The notes beneath the pieces are model-generated. The model was given only the letters and a program-made list of their open reading frames with translations. It was not told the origin of the DNA and ran no database searches. The position numbers and the translations under genes were made by a program. From Pseudovirgaria hyperparasitica (taxonomy: Eukaryota > Ascomycota > Dothideomycetes > Acrospermales > Acrospermaceae), in the NCBI RefSeq assembly GCF_010093815.1, contig NW_022985559.1, positions 1,129,117-1,193,116 of the forward strand: a DNA stretch of 64,000 nt, read 5' to 3'. Every line of letters begins with the position of its first letter. The first letter of the stretch is position 1. Shown here one piece after another: positions 10,658 through 21,011 of this stretch.

Positions 10658-11886
10658 GATTGCTTCAAAGAAAGAATGATCGTAGGATAGGAGTGAAGCG
10701 AAGATGTTGAAAAGGCTGAAGCTACAAAGGACTGTGATGACGGACCAAACCGTTTGGTGAAGCAGATGTAAAGAAAGCTGAGGGAGTGCGAGAAAAGTGC
10801 AGAGTGGTGGTGAGAGGAGCAACGACGAAGGAAAGGAGGCAGCGTTATATAGTCGATATCACTGGAGAGCAACTTGCGATGGGCACTGTGCAGGTGTTGC
10901 GAGAGGCACAGTGCACACGAGGATGATTTGGTTGACCAACTGGTATGAAGAGCTTCGCTATTAATATTATTCACGGTCGTTCAAAGCGTCACGGGTCGCA
11001 GGCTGTTGGCCAGGTCAGTCGGCTATTTGGAGACTTTGAAACGACAATGGCATTTGGGGAAGAAAGCGTTTGGATGATGTGAATGGGTGACATGCAGCCA
11101 AGGAAGATATTTAGAAATTTAGAAACATGTTTGTTTCACGCTAGCAACGGCAGGAACTGGAGGACGACAAACAACCCCGGAGTTCTCCACTGCGGGCAGG
11201 GACGACCGGGGGCGCGCTGTTTACAGTAGATGATTAGGCGCCGCCTAATTTTAGTGGATGCGTGATTTTTTCTCCTCTCTCTCAGGCCGTCAGGCTGCCA
11301 GGCCGATAGTCAGGCTACAAGGCTACAAGGCTACAAGGCTACAAAGCTCCTGCACGGCAAGGCTACAAGGCTTAAAGGCTGCAAGGCTGTAAGATCACAA
11401 GGCCACAAGGCCACAAGGCCCCAAGGCTGCCTCAGGGGCAACACTTTGCGCCTCACAGACGACGCCTCATCATCATACCTAGCACCGATGCTGACGCCCA
11501 GACGGCTGATGCTGATATTTCCAGCCGATTGAGGTAGGAGTCATCATCAGGCCAAGCTATCTATGCCTAATACGTCCCGAGATCTGCTCATCATCTAAAC
11601 CATACATAATACACAAAATCGTGCTGCCTACCGTCTTACTACATTAGGCCTCATCGTGCGCTCACACCATGAATGAACCCTTTTTATACTTGCACCTCGA
11701 CAGAGAGTGCCCTATAAAGCTCACTCCACTTTAGCCATATATTATCTGCTACCTGCTCTCCCTCCTATGCTCCCTCTCACTCTTCTGATCTGATGTACCA
11801 CAGCCTACGCAGGGTTGATTGTTGAGGCTCAGTCCAGTAGTGAGCCCTGCGGCAGTCAAACACTGCTCGTCTCGTGCATACTCAAC
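10658..11886. promoter_or_regulatory. Divergent upstream region (secreted protein / ABC transporter)
   Basis: 1.2 kb between two outward-facing starts. It contains the minisatellite at 11283-11430, a CT-rich tract before the ABC start, and a 17-bp odd palindrome ATTAGGCGCCGCCTAAT at 11233-11249. No TATA box or known factor site is claimed. Confidence 0.4.
11283..11430. repeat. 8-bp minisatellite, unit (T/C)ACAAGGC
   Basis: Two perfect runs, of TACAAGGC and of CACAAGGC, sit in a longer stretch of decayed copies such as TAAAGGCTGC. The preceding bases (CAGGCCGTCAGGCTGCCAGG) look like older, more diverged units. Confidence 0.85.
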
Positions 11887-14800
11887 ATGGGCAAAGATAA
11901 CAAAACTGCGGACAGTGATGCTGACACGGCATTGGACTCAAGCTCACCCACTGAACATGGGAACAAGCCGGCAAAGGGCTCACTTATCGACTTCTTCGTA
12001 TGCTAAGCTTGAATGTGTGTGCCGACCATCGCTGACGGAATTGCAGCGTGTGTTCGGGTATGCTACCTCTTTCGACTGGTTTTTACTCAGTCTAATGGCT
12101 TTCACTTCCATTGGCGCTGGTGCTGTGAGTGACGCTATTCTGGTGTCTTTGACGTGTGATTGACGAAACAGTCAGGCGTTGCCTACCATGTTTATTGTAT
12201 TCGGTATGCTACCAAAGCTGTATCCGGAAGCCCTCTAATAGTCCTAGGACGTATTGTGAACGGCCTCAATCAATATGCCACAGATAATTCCTCGCCTCAG
12301 AGCTTTTACACTTCAAACAGCCAGAACTCGTACGTCTTATTCTATATTAACGCAATTGGTCTGACTCTTCCAGACTCTACGTTGTTTACATCTTTATTGG
12401 CAAATTCTTTTTGTCGTATGCTTCGATGGTTAGCGATACCCTCTTTCTTTCCGGGCAGGTCTCATAGGATTTATAGTTCGCTGTTCGAGTGACTGGTCTA
12501 CGCATATCATCAGCTTTGCGGCTTGCATACCTACAAGCCCTCTTCAAGCAACCTCTGAGTACAATCGACAAACTTTCCATCGGAAAAGTGTCCCATCGGA
12601 TCACAGCCTCGACGAGCACGATACAGCTCGGCATTTCTCAACAGCTGGCAATGCTGATCCAGTCACTCTCATTTCTCATAAGCTTTGTAATAGTGGGTTT
12701 TGTTTACAACCCTCTGCTCGCCATCGTGGCTTGTGCAAGCCTTCCTGTCACTATCATCCTACAGTCAATCACTGTTCCCATCATCCTCAAGCGACATAAA
12801 GCAGCGGAAGAGGCTAAAGAGGAGGCTTCCGCTTTAGCCCAAGAAGTTTTCGCATCTATACGTGTTGTTGCTGCATTCGGAGCAGAGGCCCTACTCTCAA
12901 AACGTCATAAGGAGCTAATTGACAGAGTCATACTTATTGGGATCAGAAGAGCCCCGCTTGACGGACTTTACATGTCTCCAACACTCTTTGGCACATACGG
13001 TACATCAGCCTTGACTTTCTATTTTGGCATTAAGCAGTTCTCTCGGGGTAATGTAAGTAACATTGGAGAAATCGTCATGTAAGTGGGATTGCAGTATATT
13101 TTATGGTTCTTATTAACGTTTTCCACAGCGTATACTTCTGTATCATGATGGCAACTACGTCCTTCCAGAAGATCGCAACTCCGATACTCTATGTATCTCA
13201 AGCCTCTTCTGCGGCCGCCGAAATGTTTGCGACAATAAAAACACCTGTCCACGCTACTTCTGGATTAATATATCCTGATAGCTCCGCACTTGAGGACATC
13301 GCGTTCGAAAACGTAAAGTTTTCGTATCCGAGTCGACCCGACGTGCAAATCTTGAAAGGGTTGACCACAAGGTTCGAAGCTGGAAAGACAACCGCGATCG
13401 TAGGCCCATCTGGTTCTGGAAAAAGCACCATAGTCGGACTCCTTGAAAGATGGTATACACTGCAGAATTCGTCAGATAGCGCGACCTCATTGGTCCAAAA
13501 AGACTCCGACGAGAAAGGTTCCCATGCAAAGGAGGGGGTGCCATCATCATCAAGCGGTATTATCAACGTTGGTCAACAGAACATCGAGGCACTGGATCTG
13601 CAATGGTGGCGAAGACAAATTGGATTCGTGCAGCAGGAGCCTTTTCTATTCAATGATACAATTATCAAGAATATCTCCTACGGTCTATGTGGAACGGAAT
13701 GGGCTGGGGCTGACTTGGCAACTCAGCGGAAAATAGTGGAAGATGCTTGCAAGCAGGCGCATGCTCACGATTTCATATCAGAGCTCCCTCAGGTCTGATT
13801 GACATGATTCTGATGTCGGGATTTTATCAGCTAACTTGGATGATAGGGTTACGACACAATGGTAGGTGAAGGCGGAATTAAGATCAGTGGAGGTCAGCGA
13901 CAACGCCTGGCAATTGCTCGTGCTATCGTTAAAAACCCTCCAATCCTTATACTTGACGAAGCAACCAGTGCATTGGACGTCCACAGCGAACAAATTGTAC
14001 AAAAAGCTCTCGACGATGTGTCGCATAATCGTACGACAATCATCATCGCCCACAGGCTCTCCACTATCAAGAAGGCCGATAAGATTGTGGTCATGCGAAA
14101 TGGTCGAGTGATTGAGGAAGGTACTCATGATGGATTAGTTGCCATGACAGACGGCTTCTACCATTCACTTGTGTCCGCTCAAGGACTGGCCCTTGGTGAT
14201 GATGGCAGGGAACGATATGACGAGTCTGATCCTCCTGTGGACAGACTGCAAAGAATGGTTTCACGTCAGAAGACCGAAGATATCAATACTACAGAGAAGG
14301 AAAGTAAGCCCGTTGAAGCGAATCACGTCGATGTGGACATTTTCAGGAGTTTCGGTAGGCTTCTGTATGAACAGCGTCATCGTTGGTGGATCTACACGAT
14401 CTGTGGAATTACAGCTTGCATCAATGGAGGCAAGTCTTAGTCAGATCTCAAATCTAAAGGTGAAACTGACATCTTTTGACAGCCTCCTATCCGCTGATGG
14501 CATACTTCTTCGCTAAAATCATCAATGTCTTTTCGCTACCAAACCTAGGCGCGTTAGTTGACCGAGGCAACTTCTGGTCACTAATGTTCTTCATCATGGC
14601 TATCGTAGTCATTTTCTCATACGGTGGCCTGGCTTGGTCTGCCGTACACCTGTCATGTGTAAGTCTACTGGCGCCCATCACAGTACCCCCACTGACCAGA
14701 TGCAGACCGTATCGAGCCATTACCAACAAGAATACTTTGAGAACCTTGTGCGGAAGCCTATCGTGTTCTTTGATGCCGAGGGGAGCTCTCCCGGGACCTT

Positions 14801-16309
14801 GACCTCGAAACTTGCAACTGATCCTCAACAAATGCAGTCCATGATGGGCGTGGAAATGGCTGTGACTCTAGTCGGGATCACTAGTATTGTCGGATCCATC
14901 ATCATCTCGTTTGCTCTTGGCTGGAAGCTTGCTTTGGTCGGCTGTCTTGCTGTCGTACCCGTCATTCTTCTGGCCGGTGCCATGCGTGTCAAGCTGGAGA
15001 TCCAGTTCGACAAGATGAACTCGAAAGTCTTTGAAAGCAGTTCTCAATTTGCGACTGAAGCCGTGGGGGCATTCCGCACCGTCACAGCTTTGACTATGGA
15101 AGATACGATCTGTGATCGGTACTATATGCTGATGAATGAACATGGGACGGCTGCCTTGAAAAAAGCTGTCTGGGGAACTTTGGTCTTCGCTCTATCTGAC
15201 AGCGTCGACATCGCTTGCAATGCCCTTGTCTTTTGGTAAGAGCCGGCCTTCGACTCGAATCATAGGCGGCAGTAAATACTGACAATAGACAGGTATGGCG
15301 GCAAGCTAGTTGCAGACGGTGAATACAGCATCTTCCAATTTTTCGTGGTCTACATGGCTGCCGTACAAAGCACCCAGGGCGCAGCCATGTGGTTTGCCTT
15401 TTCACCAAGTACGTCAAGCCCTCTCAACACCCGCCATACAAGACTGACCGCATCATAGACATGGCCAGCGCAACCAGCGCTAGTAACCGTATCATCGGCT
15501 CCCGACCATCCAAAACCATCTCCCCCTCCTCAAATGTCTCGCCCCAGCCCTCTTCCGGCGGCGCAGCCATCGAGCTCTCCAATGTCCGCTTCACCTACGA
15601 CACCCGCTCTGACCCCGTGCTCAAAGGCCTCAGCCTCAGCATACAAGCGGGCCAATTCGCCGCCCTCGTCGGCGCGTCCGGCTGCGGCAAGTCGACCATC
15701 ATATCCCTCCTCGAACGCTTCTACGACATCGACTCCGGCACCATCACATACGACGGCGTCGACATCAGCACGCTCAACACGCGCGAGTACCGAGCAAACC
15801 TGGCACTTGTAGCGCAGGAGCCGACACTGTACGAAGGCACGATTCGGGATAACATTGCGCTGTCAATGGGCGAGACGGCCGCCGCTGACGAGGATATACA
15901 CGAGGCGTGTCGCGAGGCGCATATTCACGATTTCATCACTTCTCTGCCGGAGGGATACGCCACAAGGCTTGGTCCGAAGGGCATCTCGCTGTCCGGCGGA
16001 CAGAAGCAGCGGATTACATTGGCGCGGGCACTCCTGCGTAAGCCTAGGTTGCTTCTGCTTGATGAGGCTACGTCGAGTCTGGATTCGGAGAGCGAGAAGC
16101 AGGTCCAAGCAGCGATTGAGCGCGCGGCTGGGAAGGGCCAGAGGACTATCCTTGCTGTTGCGCATCGGTTGGCGACGGTTCAGAACGCGGACGTGATCTT
16201 TGTGTTGGGGACGGGTGGGAAGTTGGTCGAAAAGGGGAGCCATGCGGAGTTGGTACGGGCAAGGGGGGTGTATTTCCAGATGTGCCAGGCTCAGGCGCTG
16301 GATAGGTGA
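11887..16309 (+). CDS. Full-size ABCB (MDR/P-glycoprotein type) ABC transporter
   Basis: Twelve exons: 11887-11997, 12047-12124, 12176-12203, 12248-12329, 12374-12428, 12477-13078, 13129-13792, 13847-14429, 14483-14658, 14706-15235, 15293-15408, 15459-16309, giving 1291 residues with the order TMD1-NBD1-TMD2-NBD2. NBD1 has Walker [10 protein letters not shown], signature ISGGQRQR, Walker [13 protein letters not shown] and the H-loop His in [11 protein letters not shown]2 has [29 protein letters not shown] and AVAHRLAT. Both ATP sites look intact. NBD1 carries a Ser/Lys/Asp-rich insertion of about 35 residues between Walker A and the Q-loop. The intron after exon 8 uses a GC donor (GGAG|GCAAGT). 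Family role: ATP-driven export of hydrophobic compounds, a-factor-like peptides or drugs at the plasma or an internal membrane. Substrate unknown. Confidence 0.93.
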
Positions 16310-16641
16310 TGGAGACGCACTTTTTCAAAACATTCTCTTCTCTCGGGCCTCTCACTCCTCTTGGCATATCAACACTGAGCTCTCCTCTCTTTGACGCAGT
16401 TCATAGACATACTTCACTCATAGCCCTACCTGAGCGGGATATCCTCACTTGTAATCTTATTCATCACATCAAAAATGATAGAACCCTTAATCCTCACTTT
16501 GATACATCTATCACTCGATTCGCTCAGCTCTCATGATTCCCAACCCCTTCCACACACACAAAAGCAAAACGCCTCTCGCCCAACCCGTCTAAACCTCCCC
16601 ATCACCCAACCGATACAAATACAAACCCCAACACCCCTTGA
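16310..16641. other. Convergent 3' intergenic region
   Basis: 332 bp between the ABC transporter stop and the stop of the small minus-strand gene. Pyrimidine-rich. Nothing else seen. Confidence 0.5.
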
Positions 16642-17043
16642 TCACCTCAACCCCGCAACCGCCTTCCTAACACTCTCCCTCGCCTGCTCAAGCTCCATCT
16701 CCAACGTCCCCTGCCTATGCGCCACCTTGACCGCACGATGCAACTCCACAAGATCCCTTGCACGCGCAATATCAGGATCGGCCTCTGACGCTGCCGCTGT
16801 CTGATCTTGTCCAGACGATACTACCTGCCCCGAAGACTCCGACGGCGGACGCGCAGAGACGAGTGCCATTGCTGCAGCGTGGTCCTGCGGTGACGGATGT
16901 TAGATGTCACATAGCAGACAGCAGATGAAAATCCATGACATAGTGGGGGAAGTATGAATTGAGAGGGCAGAGCACATTATGGCACGGGTACTTACGCAGG
17001 CGCGGAGAGACGTGAGATCGGAGAGGATCTCTGCGATTTGCAT
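16642..17043 (-). CDS. Small helical protein of unknown function
   Basis: Two exons, 17043-16996 and 16884-16642, with a 111-nt intron (donor GTAAGTACC, acceptor CCGCAG), giving 96 residues. Exon 1 codes MQIAEILSDLTSLRAC and joins to DHAAAMALVSARPPSES. A Gln/Ser-rich linker follows, then a C-terminal helix with heptad-like spacing (DLVELHRAVKVAHRQG, then LEMELEQARESVRKAV). The helical ends around a disordered middle suggest a small subunit of a larger complex, which is inference only. I do not recognise the family. Confidence 0.6.
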
Positions 17044-17496
17044 GATTGAGCGTGGGATGAGATAGATGGACGGGTTGGGCGCAGGGTGTGAAGTTTGCTG
17101 TTGTGGGTTCGCTTTAGAATGATGATACGAGCTTCTGTAGCGCGAGCACCCCCTGTAAACGAGGTTGACTTTCGAGGCGCTCTAGGCGTTCCGTTCAAGT
17201 ATATGATCCTGTGATGTAGCAATGTGTGGCTGTCATGTACACGGTGGAGTTTAGCAGACCAGCTCGAAACGCCGAGACCGGGGCCTAAGGGATCCATATC
17301 CGTAGCACGCTAGTCCGTGTATGGATGCGCCAACCCAAGCTATACACCGGCCGGCCGCCGGGAGAGAGGAGACGCGGCCAAGCTGAACGATCCTTCCGTT
17401 CTGATTTCCGCACGCTCACGATGCCACCAACATCACACTTAACCCCTTCCATCTCGGCCTGCATCTCAAGCACCGTGCACGCTCTCACGATCCACC
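17044..17496. other. Divergent intergenic region
   Basis: Shared upstream DNA of the small helical protein and the FAHD1-like gene. No motif identified. Confidence 0.45.
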
Positions 17497-18271
17497 ATGA
17501 CAACGGCAGCATCCATCAAGGCTAATTGCCGCAAGGTAATGTGCATCGGCCGCAACTACGCCGAGCACGTTGCCGAGCTCAACAACCAGCGGCCCAAGCA
17601 ACCGTTCTTCTTCCTGAAGCCGCCGAGCGCGATTCTGACGCCCGGTGCGGGCCCCGTACTGCGGCCGCGCGGCGTCAAGATGCATTATGAGGTGGAGCTG
17701 GGGCTGGTGATTGGGCGGGCGGTGCGCGATTTGCACCCCGAGGACGCACAGGGTGCGCTGGACTCGATTGCAGGTACGGGGTACAGACGCGAAGATACAC
17801 AGAAAGAAAACAAAAATGAGTTGAATTAATGCTGGGTAAACAGGTTATCTGCTCGCTATAGACATGACGGCGCGCAATGTACAAGACGAGGCCAAGAAGA
17901 AGGGTCTACCGTGGTCCATCGCCAAAGGCTTCGATACATTTCTCCCGATTAGTAACTTCATTGCGAAGTCTCGCATACCCGATCCTCACAACGCGCGGTT
18001 GTGGCTCAGCGTCGGCGGTCAAATGAAGCAAGAAGACAGTACCGAGCTCATGCTGTTCAGAATACCGAGACAGCTTAGCGACATCAGCAAGGTCATGTCG
18101 CTGGAAAAGGGGGACATCATCCTGACAGGTACACCGAAAGGCGTTGGACCAGTCCAAACGGGCGATATTATGAAGGCCGGTTTGAGTGTCGGTGGCCAGG
18201 AGGTGGAAGAGGCAAACATTGAGGTGGAAGTAAAAGATCGCGAGGGGCCCTACGAATTCAGAGAGACATAG
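17497..18271 (+). CDS. Fumarylacetoacetate hydrolase-family protein (FAHD1-like)
   Basis: Two exons, 17497-17773 and 17844-18271 (70-nt intron, GTACGG donor, AACAG acceptor), giving 234 residues, close to FAHD1 (about 220). Family motifs: CIGRNYAEHVAEL, FLKPPSAILTPG, HYEVELGLVIG (the metal-binding ExE), GYLLAIDMTARNVQ, KGFDTFLPISNFI and TGTPKGVGPV. Single-domain FAH proteins of this type are acylpyruvate hydrolases and/or oxaloacetate decarboxylases, often mitochondrial. No clear presequence is visible here. The gene is not near other tyrosine-catabolism genes, so a role in that pathway is not supported. Its 3' end is only 49 bp from the convergent coiled-coil gene. Confidence 0.9.
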
Positions 18272-18320
18272 ATGTCGCCCTAGTTATCTTTCATGACCTT
18301 TCATAGAACCTGCGCGTCTT

Positions 18321-19614
18321 TCAATCCTGCAATATTGACTGGGAGTTCTCGATTTCGGCGGCAAACGTTGCGTCGTCAACTGGCTGTAGAATCTGTCGTC
18401 GCTGCTTAGGACCCCGCTGCGGCTTTTGGAGGATCCGATTGACCTTCTGATTGGATGTAGCCAGCGGTTGCGCTTTTGGTGTGATACATGCCGCCGGGTT
18501 TCCTAGGACTTGATGGATTCTCGTATGCTTGACGGAGTCTGGCTGTGCCCCTCGAGCTTGACTTCTAGTCTGACGAGTGGTAGGCAATGGACACATTTTT
18601 CTTCTCTTTGCGCAATGTTCGGAGGATAAGTCAAGCATGCTTTGGATCTGCGGATTCGGGAGGCTGACTCGCTTTGCATTTTGAATCGCAGCGAAAGGGC
18701 GCTTGAAGACACCGTATTCGGAGGTACTATTGTATTCCCGAGAGGCACGTCGTTGGAATGCTTGCTCAGCTGGCGATTCTAATATTGGAAGTTTACGCTT
18801 TGCCATATTCCTATGCAATATGTCAGTGTCGTAGGCCTGTTCAGACTGAGGCCTCAACATACAAGCTCTTTTGGGCCAAAGGGCTGCATTGTACCTGAAT
18901 CTGCGGCGACGAGGGCTCAGATTCAATTGGCACCGATGGGGTGACATTAACGGCATGGTATCCTCCTTTCAGTTTGAAGACCTCGTATTGCAGTTCTCTG
19001 TTCAGTAACATCAAGTCCCGATTGCCATTTTCAAGATCCTCTATTCTGTCACGCATGTTCTTTGCTCCGTCGTCTTCCATGTTTCTTCTCTTCTCAAAAG
19101 CATCAAGGCGTCTTGCCAAGTTCTTCACATCTTCTGGATCGTTCTTGCGCACGAGAGTACCGGAGGATTGTTTGAGTGCTTCGTGGTACACTTGAAGCTG
19201 CGTAAGTCTTGATTTCAGTGTATCATGGTCCTTCTTCATTCCTTCAAGTCCTTTGATCGCATTCTTCAGCTGGGCGTCAATGGACATGACCTGGATGTGC
19301 TCTGACTGCGTTGCCTTGCACTGTTCCTCGTCCCTGACTTTCTGCTCTGCGGTTGACTTATCAAGCTTTGATACGAGCGTTCTCTGTAGCTCATCAACTT
19401 TAGCCAGGTGTCCGTCTATTGCGCTCGAGATCTTAGTGACGCTGCCATCTGTGGCTTTGAGGTCGTTCTCTACCCCCTTTACCAATGCCTCGAGGGTATC
19501 CATGCGCCGTAGCAGATGAAGATGTTGCTTTTTGAGCTCGTGCGCCCATAGAAGAGATGTCGGACTCGAAGGTCTTGGAGTCATCGCGGCGACGCGTTGA
19601 CTATTCGAGATCAC
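18321..19614 (-). CDS. Coiled-coil protein with basic C-terminus, unknown function
   Basis: Two exons, 19614-18863 and 18810-18321, joined across a 52-nt intron (donor GTATGT, branch CACTGACAT, acceptor CATAG), giving 413 residues. Residues about 30-210 are almost continuous coiled coil (LKKQHLHLLRRMDTLEALVK, then RRLDAFEKRRNMEDDG, then RIEDLENGNRDLMLLN). The second exon is basic, Ser/Gln-rich and probably disordered (KRKLPILESPAEQAFQRR, KRRKMCPLP, TRQTRSQARGAQ). A coiled coil plus a basic nuclear-type tail would fit a chromosome, kinetochore or spindle-pole protein, but no domain proves it. An internal Met (residue 11) is an alternative start. Confidence 0.7.
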
Positions 19615-21011
19615 AGGAGTCGTCAGTAGGCGGCGCGAGAGAAAGCCTTTGGACTGCGGCGTGACGAAAGACTACGGTCGATTCTCTAGGTGGGAAGTAA
19701 CCTCTTGGGAAAAAAAAATATAGATGGCCGCTCAGATAGCTGCGAGCGCGCGCAAAGTATCAGTTATCGCGTTCACACGTGTCGAGCGTGGAAGGGGCCT
19801 GGTTGACCGCACGTGGTTGGATACAGCAAGAACCATGGAACGAAAAGTCATCAGCCTGTCCGATTCCTCAACTCCAACCATGAGCATCCGCGAAACCCCT
19901 AGAGTCCCAACGATCAAGTTATCTTTTTTTACCACGTCTCGAACTGTCGGAAAGGCTAAAAGGGGTATCACGTCATTTTGGGTTCACTCACTCCCAGATA
20001 CTGCCAAAACGCAAAAGGACATGGCGGAAATGTCCAATATGCCCCGTGTACTAGCCTGGCTTGACCGAGAGTCGAACCTAGGATCTTCCACGCGACCGGA
20101 ATAAACGCACGGAATGCGCTGCCGATTTTCTTGATTGTACAACGTAGCACGTATTTACCATCTACGCCATTAGCGCTGCACCGAAGTCGACTTGATTTAT
20201 TGAATTCATATTTTGTGTCTGGAAATCAAGATTTGACTTGGGATTACTTACGTCAGGTAGGTGAACAGTGCCACTATTCACCTGGATGCCAAATTAGCAC
20301 TCAGGCTTGAACGAGTACCGCCCACTCCTGATTAGATCTCAGGGAGGGTTCTTCTTGTGTGCACCCACGGGAAGGGGTGGAGGCGGATGAGAACAAAATC
20401 TACATGCATACCCACACTTCAAATTCTACTTATTTCAAGTCCTCAATTACACTCTTTCACACCTGCATATCTGTTTAGATTTCCTGCCACCTCGTTCGAC
20501 TATTTCGTATATGTTCATGTACACGATCGGTTTACAAGCTTGCTTCTACGAAAAAGGCATAATATGAGTTAAAAATTTGAAGAAGGACCATATGAGCATT
20601 GAATCATCTACGCTACGGTCTATACAAAGCGTCAGTCTAACGCGGACTCACAAGCTCAAATGCCATGCCGCAGGGGTATCTAGGCCAAGGACCACGATCA
20701 TCACAAAGGAAAGGCAAAACTAGAGAGAAGCGAGTAGCACAGCCGCTGTAGGAATGTAAAAGAATAGGACGGTGTCAAGCAGATCGAGCGTGCGCGCACA
20801 GAAACTCGCACCTGAAAATGCTTTGAAGTGCTGTGGCTGCGACACCTCCACGCGACACCTCTTCTGACCTCGGCGTCAATATCCAACAGCCTCAGATTCA
20901 AGGTCTTTCCGACCTTCTTATGTGCCATACCTTTCCGCCTTCGTCGTGCTACTCTAGTTCTCCTAAATCTGAGCTACACAACATTGCTCTCCTGCTGAGA
21001 CATCTTCGGAC
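19615..21011. other. Intergenic, holds only a tRNA-like relic
   Basis: 1.4 kb between the start of the coiled-coil gene and the kinesin stop. Apart from the tRNA-like sequence at 20057-20176 I see only short unsupported frames. Confidence 0.5.
20057..20176 (-). tRNA. tRNA-like sequence, probably a decayed tRNA
   Basis: On the minus strand an A-box-like TGGCGTAGATGG (20169-20158) is followed 91 nt later by a B-box GGTTCGACTC (20078-20069) and an end GGTCAAGCCA (20066-20057) that looks like a tRNA acceptor strand plus discriminator. The 5' bases before the A box do not pair with the 3' strand, the T stem has a mismatch, and no anticodon arm folds cleanly. So this is either an intron-containing tRNA I cannot fold by eye or a pseudo-tRNA. 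Confidence 0.3.

Noticed and set aside
5391-18271. Amidase, ABC transporter, secreted protein and FAH-family hydrolase as a catabolic or metabolite cluster
   Set aside because: Unrelated housekeeping genes are interleaved, there is no core synthase, and a shared regulator is not visible.
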